Assembly (NCBI GenBank): GCA_025062075.1 | Contig: JANXBA010000052.1 | Coordinates: 1 to 58,668, forward strand | DNA length: 58,668 nucleotides | Direction: 5' to 3' | DNA from: Aquificaceae bacterium | Lineage (GTDB): Bacteria > Aquificota > Aquificia > Aquificales > Aquificaceae | In this document: one piece after another, positions 37,282 to 46,792 of the stretch | Layout of the letters: each line of letters opens with the position of its first letter | How positions within the stretch are numbered: position 1 is the first letter of the stretch | Made by a program: the position numbers and the translations under genes | Notes under the pieces: model-generated | What the model saw: only the letters and a program-made list of their open reading frames with translations | Told to the model about the DNA's origin: nothing | Databases searched by the model: none

Positions 37282-38060
37282 AGCTCTGTCTTCTGGCAGG
37301 TGCGGGGGAGCTCCCCAAGGTCTTCCTTAGGAAGGCAAAGGAGAAGGGGGTGGAGGTCTTCGTGGCGGGGGTAAAGGGGGTCACAGATGTGCCCGCGGAC
37401 GAGTACTTTCCCTTAGGCAACTTGGAGAGACTCCTCAAGAGCTTAGAAAAGAGGTCAATAGACCAGATTGTGATGCTCGGCAAGTTTGAGCCGAGCCTGC
37501 TCTTTTCCCACCTGCTCACCTTGGACCGCCTGGCCTTGCGAATACTCCAGAAGGCAAAAGACAGAAGACCCCAGACCCTCGTCAAGACCCTGATGCAAGA
37601 GCTGGAGTCCGTGGGCTACCAATTTCCTGACCCAAGGCCTTTCCTTGAGGAGCTCCTGGCACCCGCAGGTGAGATATCGCCCTTTAAGCCATCCCCACAG
37701 GCTATGGAGGACGGTCTGTGGGGCTTTCCCTTGGCAAAGGAGATAGCCACTCTGGACATAGGCCAAACGCTGGTGGTAAAGGAAAAGACCGTGCTGAGCG
37801 TAGAGGCCATGGAGGGCACGCAGAAGGCCATAGAGAGGGTGGGCAAGCTGGCAGGTAAGGGTTGCAGGGTCATAAAGACCGCCAGAAAAAGCCAGGACTT
37901 TCGGGTGGATGTGCCCACCGTGGGACCTAAAACCTTGGAGGCCATAAGGAAGGTGGGAGGGGACGCCCTCTTCGTAGAGGCGGGCAAGGTCTATATTTTG
38001 GAGAAGGAGAAGATGAAAGAGCTCTCCAAGAAGTACTGCATAGCCCTTTACGGGCTCTGA
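37278..38060 (+). CDS. lpxI: UDP-2,3-diacylglucosamine diphosphatase LpxI
   Basis: LpxI hydrolyses UDP-2,3-diacylglucosamine to lipid X in bacteria that lack LpxH. The 260-residue protein matches the DUF1009/LpxI family: [20 protein letters not shown] at the N-terminus, [54 protein letters not shown], and the C-terminal catalytic region [20 protein letters not shown]. The start is the ATG overlapping the folE stop; the longer open frame running back into folE is not used. The last 13 bp overlap the convergent exporter gene. Confidence 0.93.
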   Translation: MKLCLLAGAGELPKVFLRKAKEKGVEVFVAGVKGVTDVPADEYFPLGNLERLLKSLEKRSIDQIVMLGKFEPSLLFSHLLTLDRLALRILQKAKDRRPQTLVKTLMQELESVGYQFPDPRPFLEELLAPAGEISPFKPSPQAMEDGLWGFPLAKEIATLDIGQTLVVKEKTVLSVEAMEGTQKAIERVGKLAGKGCRVIKTARKSQDFRVDVPTVGPKTLEAIRKVGGDALFVEAGKVYILEKEKMKELSKKYCIALYGL

Positions 38061-39703
38061 AGGAAAAAGTCTATAGCCTCTCGGGGCTTTCCTTCAAAGA
38101 CCACGAGCCCGTCCTTCAAGACCACCACCCGGTCGCAAAGGAGCAGGTTGGAAAACCTGTGTGCCACCAGCAGGAAGGTGCTCTTCTCAAACCGAGAAAA
38201 AAGGTGTCCCAAAACCTCTCTTTCCTTCTTGGCGTCTAAGGCGGAGGTGGCCTCGTCCAGCAAGAGCACTTTGGGAGCCCTCAGAAAGACCCTTGCCAGG
38301 GCAAGCCTTTGCTTCTCACCTCCGGAGAGGCTCTTTGGGTTAAGGGGCTGGTCAAGGCTCTTTACAAAGTCACACCCAGCCAACCTGAGAGCTCCCCAGA
38401 GGGCTTCCTCTGTGTGCTCGCCTGCCAGAAGAAGGTTTTCCCGCACGCTGCCGGGCAACACAAAAGGCTCTTGAGACAGCAGGAGGAAGTGCTCTCTGAG
38501 GTCATCCCTGCTTATGTGGCTGAGCTCTAAAGCGTCCACCTTTACGCTACCCTGGTAGGGTAGCAGGCCCGCCAGCACCCTCAGGAGCGTGCTCTTGCCC
38601 GAGCCCGTATCCCCCATAAGACCCAACTTCTCGCCAGGACGCACCCGTAAGCTTACGCCACTGAGAAGCCTGTGCCCTCCCACCTCCACGGAGAGGTTTT
38701 CAATCACTATCTCGCCCCTGAGCTCCTGAAGCCTGTGCTCGCCTTCTTGCTCCTCCTTCAGGGAGAGCAGTTCTCTGACGCGGGAGAGCACGGGCAGGTT
38801 GGCCCTGAGCTCCATAAAGCCCTTCTGGGCTTCCACAAGAGGGTTTTGCAGGAAGACCAAGGCGGTAAGGTAGGAGAGAAAGTCCCCCGGCGTGAGACTC
38901 CCCTGGGCTATTCTGTAACCGCCGTAGAGTATGACCAGAGCCACCACTGCGTAGCCAAAGGTGAAGTTAAAGACCGAGTTCAGAGTAAAGTAGAGCTCCG
39001 ACCTCACGCCGGACCTAAAGAGTGCCCCGTTCAGCTCGCTAAAAAAACGCTCAAAAAGAGGCCTTGCCTTGAGACTGCTCACGCTCTCAAAGCCCGCAAA
39101 GGAGCTGTAGAGTCTGTCCGCCACGCCCGCGTAGCTCTCCTGAGCTCTCTTTATGTGCTTTCCTCGCTTCCTGCCGAAGTACCGCACCGCAAAGACCAGA
39201 ACCGGCAACAAAAGTAGCAGAAGAAGCGTAAGAAGCCAGTCCCTGTATAGGAGAACACCCACCAAGAAGAGCACGGAGATGGGCTCTCGAACGAGCTTTA
39301 CCCCGTAGGAGCTTATAAGAGTCTTGTAGAGGTTCATGTCGGAGACTACCCGTGAGGCAAACTCCCCCGGTGAGGTAACTAAAAAGGCCCTGTAGTCCGC
39401 CCTCAGGAGCTTCTTAAAAGCCTCCTCCCTGAGCCTTTTTGCCTCCAGCTCCGCATGCAGTGTTGAGAAAAAAGAGCTCACAAACTTCCCCAGCTGGGCA
39501 AGAAGCACAAAACCCATGAGGGTAAGCACCACCTTCAGGAGCTCTTGCCCCTCCCTAAGCAGGAAGACCTTGTCCACCAAAGACTTCACAAGAAGGCTCA
39601 CGCCGGCGGTTCCTCCCCCCTCCATAAGGGAGCCAAGAAGGCTCAGAAGCATAAAGTACCAGTAAGCCTTAAGCCTTCCCAAGACCCAATTGATATTTTC
39701 CAT
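38048..39703 (-). CDS. MsbA-like ABC exporter (fused permease/ATPase)
   Basis: This 551-residue half-transporter has six membrane helices (about residues 15-290) and a C-terminal ATPase. Walker A is GDTGSGKST near 363, the Q loop is LLSQEPFVLPGSVREN, the signature is LSGGEKQRLALARV and Walker B is VLLLDEATSALD. Among lpx genes the most likely role is flipping the lipid A core or another lipid/glycan, as MsbA does; drug export or other substrates cannot be excluded. It is divergent from the small membrane protein and overlaps lpxI by 13 bp. Confidence 0.88.
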   Translation of the reverse strand: MENINWVLGRLKAYWYFMLLSLLGSLMEGGGTAGVSLLVKSLVDKVFLLREGQELLKVVLTLMGFVLLAQLGKFVSSFFSTLHAELEAKRLREEAFKKLLRADYRAFLVTSPGEFASRVVSDMNLYKTLISSYGVKLVREPISVLFLVGVLLYRDWLLTLLLLLLLPVLVFAVRYFGRKRGKHIKRAQESYAGVADRLYSSFAGFESVSSLKARPLFERFFSELNGALFRSGVRSELYFTLNSVFNFTFGYAVVALVILYGGYRIAQGSLTPGDFLSYLTALVFLQNPLVEAQKGFMELRANLPVLSRVRELLSLKEEQEGEHRLQELRGEIVIENLSVEVGGHRLLSGVSLRVRPGEKLGLMGDTGSGKSTLLRVLAGLLPYQGSVKVDALELSHISRDDLREHFLLLSQEPFVLPGSVRENLLLAGEHTEEALWGALRLAGCDFVKSLDQPLNPKSLSGGEKQRLALARVFLRAPKVLLLDEATSALDAKKEREVLGHLFSRFEKSTFLLVAHRFSNLLLCDRVVVLKDGLVVFEGKPREAIDFFLQSP

Positions 39704-39712
39704 GGGCAGACT

Positions 39713-39718
39713 ATTTTA
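39713..39718 (-). promoter_or_regulatory. -10-like element for the MsbA-like gene
   Basis: Minus-strand TAAAAT (5 of 6) ends 9 nt before the ATG at 39703, in a 24-bp divergent spacer. Confidence 0.38.
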
Positions 39719-39727
39719 TTAGACCAA

Positions 39728-39988
39728 ATGGTTAAGTGGATAGTAGGCCTGATACTGGCGCTTTTGGTCATTGACCACCTGTGGGTGCGTTATGGAGGCC
39801 CCGTTGCGGAGAGGCTCAGGGGTGAGTACGGGCAAGAACTGAAAAAACACGCCCAAGAGCACGGACACACCGTGGTGCCCACACAGCAGGCCTACAGGAA
39901 AAGCATCATAGAAGAGCTCGTGGAGAAAGCAAAAACCAAGCTGAAGGAGGAAGAAGGCCAAAAAAGCGATGAGGAGGTGGTGCGATGA
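39728..39988 (+). CDS. Small single-pass membrane protein of unknown function
   Basis: I do not recognise this 86-residue protein. It starts [20 protein letters not shown], a single hydrophobic helix, followed by a charged helical tail ([20 protein letters not shown], then [20 protein letters not shown]) that would face the cytoplasm or form a coiled coil. The ATG at 39728 is chosen because the upstream part of the frame is antisense to the exporter gene. Its stop overlaps ribBA (ATGA). No function is proposed. Confidence 0.72.
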   Translation: MVKWIVGLILALLVIDHLWVRYGGPVAERLRGEYGQELKKHAQEHGHTVVPTQQAYRKSIIEELVEKAKTKLKEEEGQKSDEEVVR

Positions 39989-41187
39989 CCTTTAACACCA
40001 TAGAGGAAGCCTTGGAAGATATAGCTCAGGGTAAGATGGTAATCGTGGTGGACGACCCAGACAGGGAGAACGAGGGGGACCTGGTGATGGCGGCGGAGAA
40101 GGTCACTCCCGAGGCCATAAACTTTATGGCAAAGCACGCAAGGGGGCTTATATGCCTGAGCCTAACCCCTCAGCGCTGTGAGGAGCTAGACCTGCCTCCC
40201 ATGACCCTTAGGAACACGGACCCAAAGGGCACTTACTTCTGCGTGTCCATAGACGCGCATCCTAAGTTTGGAACCACCACGGGCATCTCCGCCTTTGACA
40301 GGGCAACTACCATAAGACTTGCAGTGAGCCCCGACGCCAAGCCCAGCGACTTTGTAAGGCCGGGGCATGTGTTTCCCCTCAGGGCAAAGCCCGGTGGTGT
40401 GTTGGAGAGGGCAGGGCACACGGAGGCTTCGGTGGACCTGGCTCGTCTGGCGGGGCTTTATCCTGCGGGCGTCATATGCGAGATAATGAAGGACGACGGC
40501 ACTATGGCAAGACTTCCAGACCTGATGGAGTTTGCCAAGGTGCACCGCATTAAGATAATCACCATAGCGGACCTTATACGCTACCGCCTTAGGAGGGAGA
40601 GGCTCGTGGTCAGGGAGGCCACTGCCAACCTACCTACCCGCTACGGCTTTTTCAAGATACACGCCTACAAACACCTGCTGACGGGCGAGGAGCAGGTAGC
40701 TCTGACCATGGGAGAGTGGAAAGAGGAAGAGCCCGTGCTGGTGAGGGTTCACTCCGAGTGTCTGACTGGGGACGTGTTTAAGTCCCTCAGGTGCGACTGC
40801 AGGTCTCAGCTGGAAACCGCCATGGAAAAGATAGCCCAGGAAGGTAAAGGGGTGTTGGTTTACATAATGGGGCACGAGGGCAGAGGCATAGGCATAGTCA
40901 ACAAGATAAAGGCCTACCACCTGCAGGACATGGGCTACGACACGGTGGAGGCCAACGAGAAGGTGGGCTACCCTGCAGACCTAAGAGACTACGGCATAGG
41001 CGTGCAGATACTTCTGGACCTGGGCGTCAGAAAGATGAGACTGCTTACCAACAACCCCAGAAAGATAGTGGCCTTGGAGGGCTACGGGCTGGAGGTGGTG
41101 GAGAGAGTGCCCCTGAAAATGCCCGCCTGCGAGCACAACCAGAGGTACTTAGAAGCCAAAAAGCTAAAGCTGGGTCACCTACTCTAA
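39985..41187 (+). CDS. ribBA: Bifunctional DHBP synthase / GTP cyclohydrolase II
   Basis: RibBA supplies both branches of riboflavin synthesis: RibB makes 3,4-dihydroxy-2-butanone 4-phosphate and RibA opens GTP. The 400-residue fusion has the RibB half at about residues 1-200 ([50 protein letters not shown]) and the RibA half after it. The zinc cysteines are in ECLTGDVF and RCDCRSQLE, and [20 protein letters not shown] follows. No FMN riboswitch is visible upstream. The 3' end overlaps the convergent histidine kinase by 9 bp. Confidence 0.97.
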   Translation: MTFNTIEEALEDIAQGKMVIVVDDPDRENEGDLVMAAEKVTPEAINFMAKHARGLICLSLTPQRCEELDLPPMTLRNTDPKGTYFCVSIDAHPKFGTTTGISAFDRATTIRLAVSPDAKPSDFVRPGHVFPLRAKPGGVLERAGHTEASVDLARLAGLYPAGVICEIMKDDGTMARLPDLMEFAKVHRIKIITIADLIRYRLRRERLVVREATANLPTRYGFFKIHAYKHLLTGEEQVALTMGEWKEEEPVLVRVHSECLTGDVFKSLRCDCRSQLETAMEKIAQEGKGVLVYIMGHEGRGIGIVNKIKAYHLQDMGYDTVEANEKVGYPADLRDYGIGVQILLDLGVRKMRLLTNNPRKIVALEGYGLEVVERVPLKMPACEHNQRYLEAKKLKLGHLL

Positions 41188-42165
41188 GGGCAGGCACACG
41201 CGAAAGGTGCTACCTTCTCCCTCCTTGCTCTCCACCTGCACCTTTCCACCGTGGGAAAGGGCTATGTGCTTGACTATGGAAAGCCCAAGACCGGTGCCTC
41301 CCCTCTCCCTTGACCTGGAGGGCTCCACTCGGTAGAAGCGCTCAAAGATGAAAGGCAGGTGTTCCCGCGGTATGCCCACGCCCGTGTCCGAGACCTCCAC
41401 CACCGCGCTACCATCCCTCTGGTAGGCTCGCACCTCCACGCTACCATCCGGACGGTTGTACTTTATGGCGTTGTCCACCAAGTTTTTAACGAGCAAGAAG
41501 AGCTTGTCCCAGTCTCCTTTTACCTTGAAGCCTTCCCGCACCTCGTTGTAGAGACGGACCCCGCGCTCTTGAGCCTGAGACTCAAGAAGTTCAAAGACCT
41601 CTTCTACCAGAAGGCGCAGGTTTATAGTTTCCCTCTTTAGCCTCTCCTCGCCCGACTCCAGACGTGTTAGGATGAGCAGGTCTTCTACCAGTCTCCTGAG
41701 CTCTTCCACCCTCTTTAGGGCTTTTTCTAAGAAAACTTTTTTCTCCTCCCTGTCTTCCTCTTCATACAGAGTCTCCAGAAGGCTTTTGAGCACCGCTATG
41801 GGCGTCTTCAGCTCGTGGGACACGTTTGCCACAAACTCTCTTCTTGAGCGCTCGTACCTCCTGAACTCTGTAATGTCAGAAAAGCGCACCACCATCAGTT
41901 CACCGCCCACGAAGGCGTACAGAGAATACTCCCGCTCCTCGTGGCTAAAGTCGCACACCTTGTCCCTCCCTTCCAAAAGGGCCTCCGCCAAACACTTCAC
42001 AACCGTCAGGTTGTTGATGCACTCGTAGTAGGGCTTGCCCTCAAAGCCCTCTTTTAGAAGGCCTCTGCGGAGGAGAAAGTCGTTGCCAAACACCACCCTG
42101 CTCTCCCTGTCTATGAGCAGGTACCCTTCCCCCACCTGACTTAGAAACTCCTTAAGAAGGCTCAT
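41179..42165 (-). CDS. Soluble PAS-domain histidine kinase (PhoR-like core)
   Basis: This 328-residue kinase has no membrane segment. An N-terminal PAS-like domain (about 1-105, [20 protein letters not shown]) leads into HisKA with the phosphoacceptor His117 in [16 protein letters not shown], then the ATPase with [35 protein letters not shown] and [19 protein letters not shown]. This catalytic core is PhoR/ResE-like. No response regulator is near. It overlaps purK by 14 bp, so it is transcribed behind a purine gene. The ligand or input is unknown. Confidence 0.88.
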   Translation of the reverse strand: MSLLKEFLSQVGEGYLLIDRESRVVFGNDFLLRRGLLKEGFEGKPYYECINNLTVVKCLAEALLEGRDKVCDFSHEEREYSLYAFVGGELMVVRFSDITEFRRYERSRREFVANVSHELKTPIAVLKSLLETLYEEEDREEKKVFLEKALKRVEELRRLVEDLLILTRLESGEERLKRETINLRLLVEEVFELLESQAQERGVRLYNEVREGFKVKGDWDKLFLLVKNLVDNAIKYNRPDGSVEVRAYQRDGSAVVEVSDTGVGIPREHLPFIFERFYRVEPSRSRERGGTGLGLSIVKHIALSHGGKVQVESKEGEGSTFRVCLPLE

Positions 42166-43234
42166 GCGAGTAGATAAGGTTTAGGAGCTTTTCTATCTTC
42201 CCTTCCAGCTCCTGCTCCGTGCTTGCCACCACGTTTATGTGCCCTACCTTTCTTCTGGGCTTTTTCCTCTTGCCGTACCAGTAGAGCTTTGCACCCTCTA
42301 CGGACAGGAGACTTTGGAGGTCTAAGTCCTCCAAGGAGAGGCCTATCAGGTTCACCATGCCAGCAGGCGTCTTGAGCTGGGTGGACCCCAGAGGCAGTCC
42401 GCAGATGGCCCTGAGCAGGTTCTCAAACTGGGAGGTGTAGCAACCTTCCAAGGTGTAGTGACCTGTGTTGTGGGGTCTTGGCGCAAGCTCGTTGACGAGC
42501 ACCTGACCTTGCCAGGTGTAGAAAAACTCCACCGCCAGAAGACCTACCACGTTGAGCCTCTCCATAAGGGAGAGCACTATCTCCTCCGCCTCTTTTATCC
42601 TCAGAGCTCTGGTGGAGTTGTGAAGGAGGATGCCCCCCTCGTGGTGGTTCACCGTAAGAGGGTAGAGCTTTTTGTTTCCCTTGGCGTCCCTGACCCCTAC
42701 GATGGAAAACTCAAAGCTGAAGTCTACTAGCCTCTCCAGCAGAAACCTCTCGCCCGGCTCATGATTTTTAAGCACCTTGCTTAGGTCCTCCTTGTAGTAG
42801 ACCCTGTACTGACCCTTGCCGTCGTATCCTTGTCTCTCCGCCTTTACCACGCAGGGGTATCCGAAGGCTTCCACCCTCTGCAGAAGGTCTCCCCACTCCG
42901 CCACGGTAAACTCGGGGATAGGATAGCCCTCTCTTCGGTAGAACTCTTTCTCTTTTATTCTGCTCCTTTTGAGCTCTAAGAGGTTCAGGGAGGGCGTGGT
43001 CAGGTCGTAGACCTTCTGGAGAATCTCTTCCTGGAGGTGCTCAAACTCGTAGGTTATGACCTCTGAGACCTTGATGAGTTCTTCTACCTTGTCTGGGGGA
43101 AACCACCTGTCCGCCACTCTGCTGGCGGGAGCCTTCGGGTCTGGGTCCAAGACGAAGAATTCAAAGCCCAGCTTTTTGCCTTCTAAGATGGTCATCCAGC
43201 CCAGCTGTCCACCACCCAGTATGCCTACGCGCAC
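42152..43234 (-). CDS. purK: 5-(carboxyamino)imidazole ribonucleotide synthase
   Basis: PurK uses ATP and bicarbonate to make N5-CAIR from AIR. The 360-residue ATP-grasp protein starts VRVGILGGGQLGWMTILEGK and has PCVVKAERQGYDGKGQYRVY, the EFSIVG strand, LAVEFFYTWQGQVLVNELAP and RPHNTGHYTLEGCYTSQFEN. The frame is open to 43345 inside bpsA, but the start is taken as GTG at 43234, nine nt after an exact minus-strand TATAAT and at the usual family N-terminus. purE is not adjacent. Confidence 0.93.
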   Translation of the reverse strand: MRVGILGGGQLGWMTILEGKKLGFEFFVLDPDPKAPASRVADRWFPPDKVEELIKVSEVITYEFEHLQEEILQKVYDLTTPSLNLLELKRSRIKEKEFYRREGYPIPEFTVAEWGDLLQRVEAFGYPCVVKAERQGYDGKGQYRVYYKEDLSKVLKNHEPGERFLLERLVDFSFEFSIVGVRDAKGNKKLYPLTVNHHEGGILLHNSTRALRIKEAEEIVLSLMERLNVVGLLAVEFFYTWQGQVLVNELAPRPHNTGHYTLEGCYTSQFENLLRAICGLPLGSTQLKTPAGMVNLIGLSLEDLDLQSLLSVEGAKLYWYGKRKKPRRKVGHINVVASTEQELEGKIEKLLNLIYSHEPS

Positions 43235-43243
43235 GAAGATAAA

Positions 43244-43249
43244 ATTATA
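43244..43249 (-). promoter_or_regulatory. -10 element for purK
   Basis: An exact minus-strand TATAAT lies just after the bpsA stop and ends 9 nt before the purK GTG start. Confidence 0.5.
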
Positions 43250-43259
43250 GAGCACTGGG

Positions 43260-44327
43260 TCAGGTGGTAGAGCCCTCCTCGTCAAGGTAGAACACGTCGT
43301 CAGATATGGGTTCGTTCCACCTTCTAAAGCCCGGAAGGGCCTCAATCCTGTACCAGGCGGAGCGGTACCAAACGCCCTGGGGCTGTCTTTTTACCGGTGC
43401 CACCTGGGCCGCCTTGGTCTCTTGGTGGTAGTCCCAGGTGATGTAGGTGTTAAAGTCCTGCACTATGTCGGTGATGGCCACGCCGAACTCGGTGGTGAGA
43501 GAGACCTGAAAGTCCCTCCAGCGAAAGACGGAGGAGTCCCTCAGGGTCAGTCCGAAGTATCCTACTCCACCCTCTTCCTTGAGAGTGGCGATTCCTCTGC
43601 CGATGAAGGCCCTGAAAGCAGGCAGGGTCTCAGGCGGGTCAGATACAAAAACGTCGTAGCGCCCCAGTATGTCCTGCGGGAAAGGGTTTCTCAGGTCCCA
43701 GACCCGGGCAACCGCGTTGTCTATGCCCAGCTCCTTGAAAATACGGTTGTCAAAGTCTATGAGCCTCTGGTCTATGTCCACGATAAGCACGCTACGAGCC
43801 TTTCTCCACAAGGCCACCGCAAGCCCCGTAAGGTCGTCCTCCGCACCCAAGACCAACACGTCTTTGTTCTCTATGTCGCCCCTTGAGTCCATGAAAAGGA
43901 CGCGTGCCACCGTGGTCTCCGGAGTCACAGACCCTTGGTCGTAGTCCCTTATGGCCTTTGGCCTGTCCTTGGTAACCTGCAAAAACTCCCTGTAGAACTC
44001 CAGTTCTGCGTAGAAGGGTATCCCTCTGCCCTCGCAGGCACTACACACGTAGTCCCTGTATGCCCCTATGCCCAGCTCCTTTACGAGGTCAAGGCCCTTC
44101 TGAGTGAGCCTTATGTTCTCCTCCTCGTCTATGAAGACCATACCCCTCTCCACCAGGGCTTTGACTATGCCAGAGGCCGCAGGCACGGGCAGGTCTGACA
44201 TGTCCACCACCTCCCAGAAGTCCCCACTTCTGAGGAGGGCGGAAAGGACCCTCTCCACGTTTTTCTTGTAGACCCTGACTCCGCCTATCTCCTTGGACCT
44301 GCTGGCGAGCTCCACCAGAATGCTCAA
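43260..44327 (-). CDS. bpsA: N4-bis(aminopropyl)spermidine synthase (branched polyamine synthase)
   Basis: BpsA adds two aminopropyl groups from decarboxylated SAM to spermidine, giving the branched quaternary polyamine found in hyperthermophiles. The 355-residue protein has an N-terminal winged-helix-like part (residues 1-90), a Cys pair YVCSACEGRG, and a Rossmann core. The core shows VLVLGAEDDLTGLAVAL in place of the usual Gly-Asp-Asp-Asp active motif, VDIDQRLIDF, and DVFVSDPPETLPAF. The acidic loop here is Glu-Asp-Asp, a slight variant. The start is TTG at 44327, set by GGAGGT six to seven bases upstream. Stabilisation of nucleic acids at high temperature is the accepted role. Confidence 0.9.
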   Translation of the reverse strand: MSILVELASRSKEIGGVRVYKKNVERVLSALLRSGDFWEVVDMSDLPVPAASGIVKALVERGMVFIDEEENIRLTQKGLDLVKELGIGAYRDYVCSACEGRGIPFYAELEFYREFLQVTKDRPKAIRDYDQGSVTPETTVARVLFMDSRGDIENKDVLVLGAEDDLTGLAVALWRKARSVLIVDIDQRLIDFDNRIFKELGIDNAVARVWDLRNPFPQDILGRYDVFVSDPPETLPAFRAFIGRGIATLKEEGGVGYFGLTLRDSSVFRWRDFQVSLTTEFGVAITDIVQDFNTYITWDYHQETKAAQVAPVKRQPQGVWYRSAWYRIEALPGFRRWNEPISDDVFYLDEEGSTT

Positions 44328-44350
44328 CGGACTACCTCCGCAGAAAGTTT

Positions 44351-44356
44351 TATAAT
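44351..44356 (+). promoter_or_regulatory. -10 element for the gene at 44380
   Basis: An exact TATAAT lies 23 nt before the ATG, leaving a short leader that includes a GGAGG site at 44370-44374. This is the leadered class of promoter in this genome. Confidence 0.5.
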
Positions 44357-44379
44357 TCTAACACAAACTGGAGGCAGGA

Positions 44380-45024
44380 ATGAAACTCCAGAAGCTTATG
44401 AAAGAAGTCCCGCAGGACCTACTTGCGGTAGAACCCTTCGCCAGCTGGCAGGAGCTCTCCCCCTCCTTCGACAAAAGGCCTTTGGGCGACTGCACCCTCG
44501 TGCTGGCAACAGTAAAAGAGGAGGACTTTGAGCCTTTGGTTGGGGTCTTTCAGAGCAGGGAGGAGGCCATGGGTGCCTTCCTCTCCTTTGCTGTGGAGCA
44601 CGGCTGGGAAGAGGTCCCGCAAACTTACTGCGTTTACCATGCGCAGGAGGTGGAGGGCAGGCTGGTGGCCGGTCTTCTCCATCAGGGGCAGGTAAGCACT
44701 TACGAGCAGACCACCTTGGAGCAGATGGTGCAGGTGATGGCCCGAGTCCACAGGGTGGTGGTCTACTCCTACGAGGTGGTCACCTACGTAAAAGACCTCT
44801 ACCCAGAGGTGGACCACAAAGTGTACGCAGTTGCCCGCAAGTTGGCCAAAGTTCTCAAAAGGGCGCCGGAGTTGGAGGAGCTGGCCAAGATTTACGGCGT
44901 GCTTCTTGAGAGCCTTGAGGACAGGCTGAAGCTCATTGAAAAGCTTCTGGAAAATCCGGTAAGGACGCCCTTCGGGGAGGTGGAGCTCCCCCCTTACAGC
45001 TACCCTCTGAAATCCTGCGACTGA
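44380..45024 (+). CDS. Protein of unknown function divergent from bpsA, 214 aa
   Basis: I do not recognise this protein. It has a good Shine-Dalgarno site and its own TATAAT, so it is very likely real. The product (MKLQKLMKEVPQDLLAVEPF...) looks soluble: a mixed alpha/beta N-terminal half (TLVLATVKEEDFEPLVGVFQ) and a helical C-terminal half (VARKLAKVLKRAPELEELAK). There are only scattered cysteines and no signal peptide. It stands alone, divergent from bpsA, and overlaps the convergent nth by 25 bp. No function is proposed. Confidence 0.75.
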   Translation: MKLQKLMKEVPQDLLAVEPFASWQELSPSFDKRPLGDCTLVLATVKEEDFEPLVGVFQSREEAMGAFLSFAVEHGWEEVPQTYCVYHAQEVEGRLVAGLLHQGQVSTYEQTTLEQMVQVMARVHRVVVYSYEVVTYVKDLYPEVDHKVYAVARKLAKVLKRAPELEELAKIYGVLLESLEDRLKLIEKLLENPVRTPFGEVELPPYSYPLKSCD

Positions 45025-45665
45025 GCTCTGTAGTAGTCACACCACTGGGTGAGAGGACACTGGTGGCACAGGGGCTTCAAAGGCTTGCAGAGGGTCTGCC
45101 CAAAGGCTACCAGCAGGCGGTTGTAGTCTCGCCAGTACTCCACGGGTAGGAGCTCGGCGAGCTTGCTCTCCGTCTCTTCGGGGGTTTTTGTCCTCACCAG
45201 ACCCCAGCGGTTGCTTATGCGGTGCACGTGCACGTCCACTGCGATGGCGGGCTTGTTGTAACCCTCGGCGAGAACTATGTTAGCCACCTTCCTGCCCACG
45301 CCCTTGAGCCTGAGAAGGTCTTGGAGGTTGTCGGGCACTTTGCCCTGAAATTCTCCGACGAGCTGGCTGGCCAGCTCTTTCAGGTGTCTTGCCTTGTTTC
45401 TGTAAAAACCCACGGGGTAGATGAGCTTTTCCAGCTCCCGCAGGTCCATTTGCAGAATGTCCTGAGGAGAGCTCACCCTTGCCAGAAGACGGGCACAGAC
45501 CTGTGCGGTAGTCTCGTCCCGAGTTCTAGTAGAGAGAAGTGCGCAGATCAAGGCACTGAACGGGTCGCGCCGTTTTTGGGCTATGAGCTTGACTATGGGT
45601 GCGTGCCACTTGTGAAACTCCGCCTTCATTATCTCCAGAACTGCGGGCAAGTCTTCTCTTTTCAT
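45000..45665 (-). CDS. nth: Endonuclease III (HhH-GPD DNA glycosylase)
   Basis: Nth removes oxidised pyrimidines and nicks abasic sites. The 221-residue enzyme has the helix-hairpin-helix LLRLKGVGRKVANIVL, the catalytic Asp region AVDVHVHRISNRWGLV, and a C-terminal 4Fe-4S loop with spacing Cys-x6-Cys-x2-Cys-x5-Cys (CKPLKPLCHQCPLTQWC). The lysine of the active-site hairpin is within KGVGRK. Its ATG overlaps the stop of the MFS gene (ATGA). The 3' end overlaps the unknown gene by 25 bp. Confidence 0.96.
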   Translation of the reverse strand: MKREDLPAVLEIMKAEFHKWHAPIVKLIAQKRRDPFSALICALLSTRTRDETTAQVCARLLARVSSPQDILQMDLRELEKLIYPVGFYRNKARHLKELASQLVGEFQGKVPDNLQDLLRLKGVGRKVANIVLAEGYNKPAIAVDVHVHRISNRWGLVRTKTPEETESKLAELLPVEYWRDYNRLLVAFGQTLCKPLKPLCHQCPLTQWCDYYRAQSQDFRG

Positions 45666-46792
45666 GGCTTTAGCCTCAGGAGTGCAACAGCTGCCAGGGC
45701 TTGTAAGCTCACAGAGTAGGCTACGAGAGCTCCTGTGGAGAACTCAAAGAGAAGGCCCATCAAAAGACCGCCAAGGAGTGCGGACAGCCCCAAAGAGAAG
45801 TGAAAATATCCGTAGGCCCTACCTCGCACCTCTTTGCCTGACAGGCTTGCCACCGCAGAGCGCATCACCGACTCCTGAACGCCCAGCCCTATGCCCCAAA
45901 ACACGACCGCCAGCACAGGCTGATGAAGCAAAAAGAGCGTAGGAGAACAGAGAAGGCCCAGAGCCAGACCAAGGGTAAGTGCTCTGATGCCTACCCTGTC
46001 GTAGAGAAGGCCAAAGAGCAGGGCAGAGAGGGCACTTACGCCCATGGCCAGGGCAAAGAGCAGAGCCACGCCCCACTCCTCTATACCTCCGTAAGCGGAC
46101 AGGTAGAAGCCAATCAGAGGAAAAGGCGGAGAGCTCCCGAAGGCCAAGCAGGAGACCAACAGATACCAGTAGAACTCCTTGCCAAGAGAGGTAAAACTCT
46201 CCTCCCCTTTGGCAAGCTCCTCACTGTAAGAGGTCTTGGCCACCCACAAGACCAGCAGGGCAAGGAGTGCAGGCAGAAAAAGAGAGAAAAAGGCAGTTCT
46301 GTAGCCGTAGCCTGCTAAAAGAATCAGACCTACGGCGAGCGGTCCGAGCACCGCCCCCATCTGGTCCAAAAACTCGTGAAGGCCAAAGCCCTTGCCGTGT
46401 CCTACCAGCTCGGTAGCCCTTGAAAGCAGGGCGTCCCGGGAGGGCGTCCTCAGACCTTTGCCTATCCTCTCGCAAAAGAGAAGAAGCCCTCCCACCTGCC
46501 AACTCTTGGCAAGCCCCAGCGCTGGCACGGACAGCAGTGTAAGGGCGTAGCCAAGAAGGGTAAAGCTCCAGTAGCTCCTCAGCCTGTCAGAGAGGTAGCC
46601 AGACAGGAGTCTAGTCCAGTAGCCCAGGAGCTCAGAAGTTCCCGCCAGCAGGCTTACCACCAGACCGCTTGCCCCCAGATGGGCAAGGTAGGGGCCCACT
46701 ATTCCTCTTGCCCCCTCGTAGGTAAAGTCCGCCAGCAGACTCACCGCACCCATAAGCAGAATAAACCGATAGGCCCTGCCCCTATCCCACAT
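45662..46792 (-). CDS. Major facilitator superfamily transporter
   Basis: This 376-residue protein has about eleven to twelve hydrophobic segments. The loop between helices 2 and 3 has the MFS pattern GYLSDRLRSYW, and LLFGLLYDRVG is a similar loop in the second half. LADFTYEGARGIVGPYLAHL near the start is typical of a subgroup of uncharacterised MFS carriers, sometimes described as major facilitator proteins with an early E-G-A-R motif. The substrate is unknown. It overlaps the small upstream gene by 11 bp and nth by 4 bp, so it belongs to the dnaX transcript. Confidence 0.88.
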   Translation of the reverse strand: MWDRGRAYRFILLMGAVSLLADFTYEGARGIVGPYLAHLGASGLVVSLLAGTSELLGYWTRLLSGYLSDRLRSYWSFTLLGYALTLLSVPALGLAKSWQVGGLLLFCERIGKGLRTPSRDALLSRATELVGHGKGFGLHEFLDQMGAVLGPLAVGLILLAGYGYRTAFFSLFLPALLALLVLWVAKTSYSEELAKGEESFTSLGKEFYWYLLVSCLAFGSSPPFPLIGFYLSAYGGIEEWGVALLFALAMGVSALSALLFGLLYDRVGIRALTLGLALGLLCSPTLFLLHQPVLAVVFWGIGLGVQESVMRSAVASLSGKEVRGRAYGYFHFSLGLSALLGGLLMGLLFEFSTGALVAYSVSLQALAAVALLRLKP

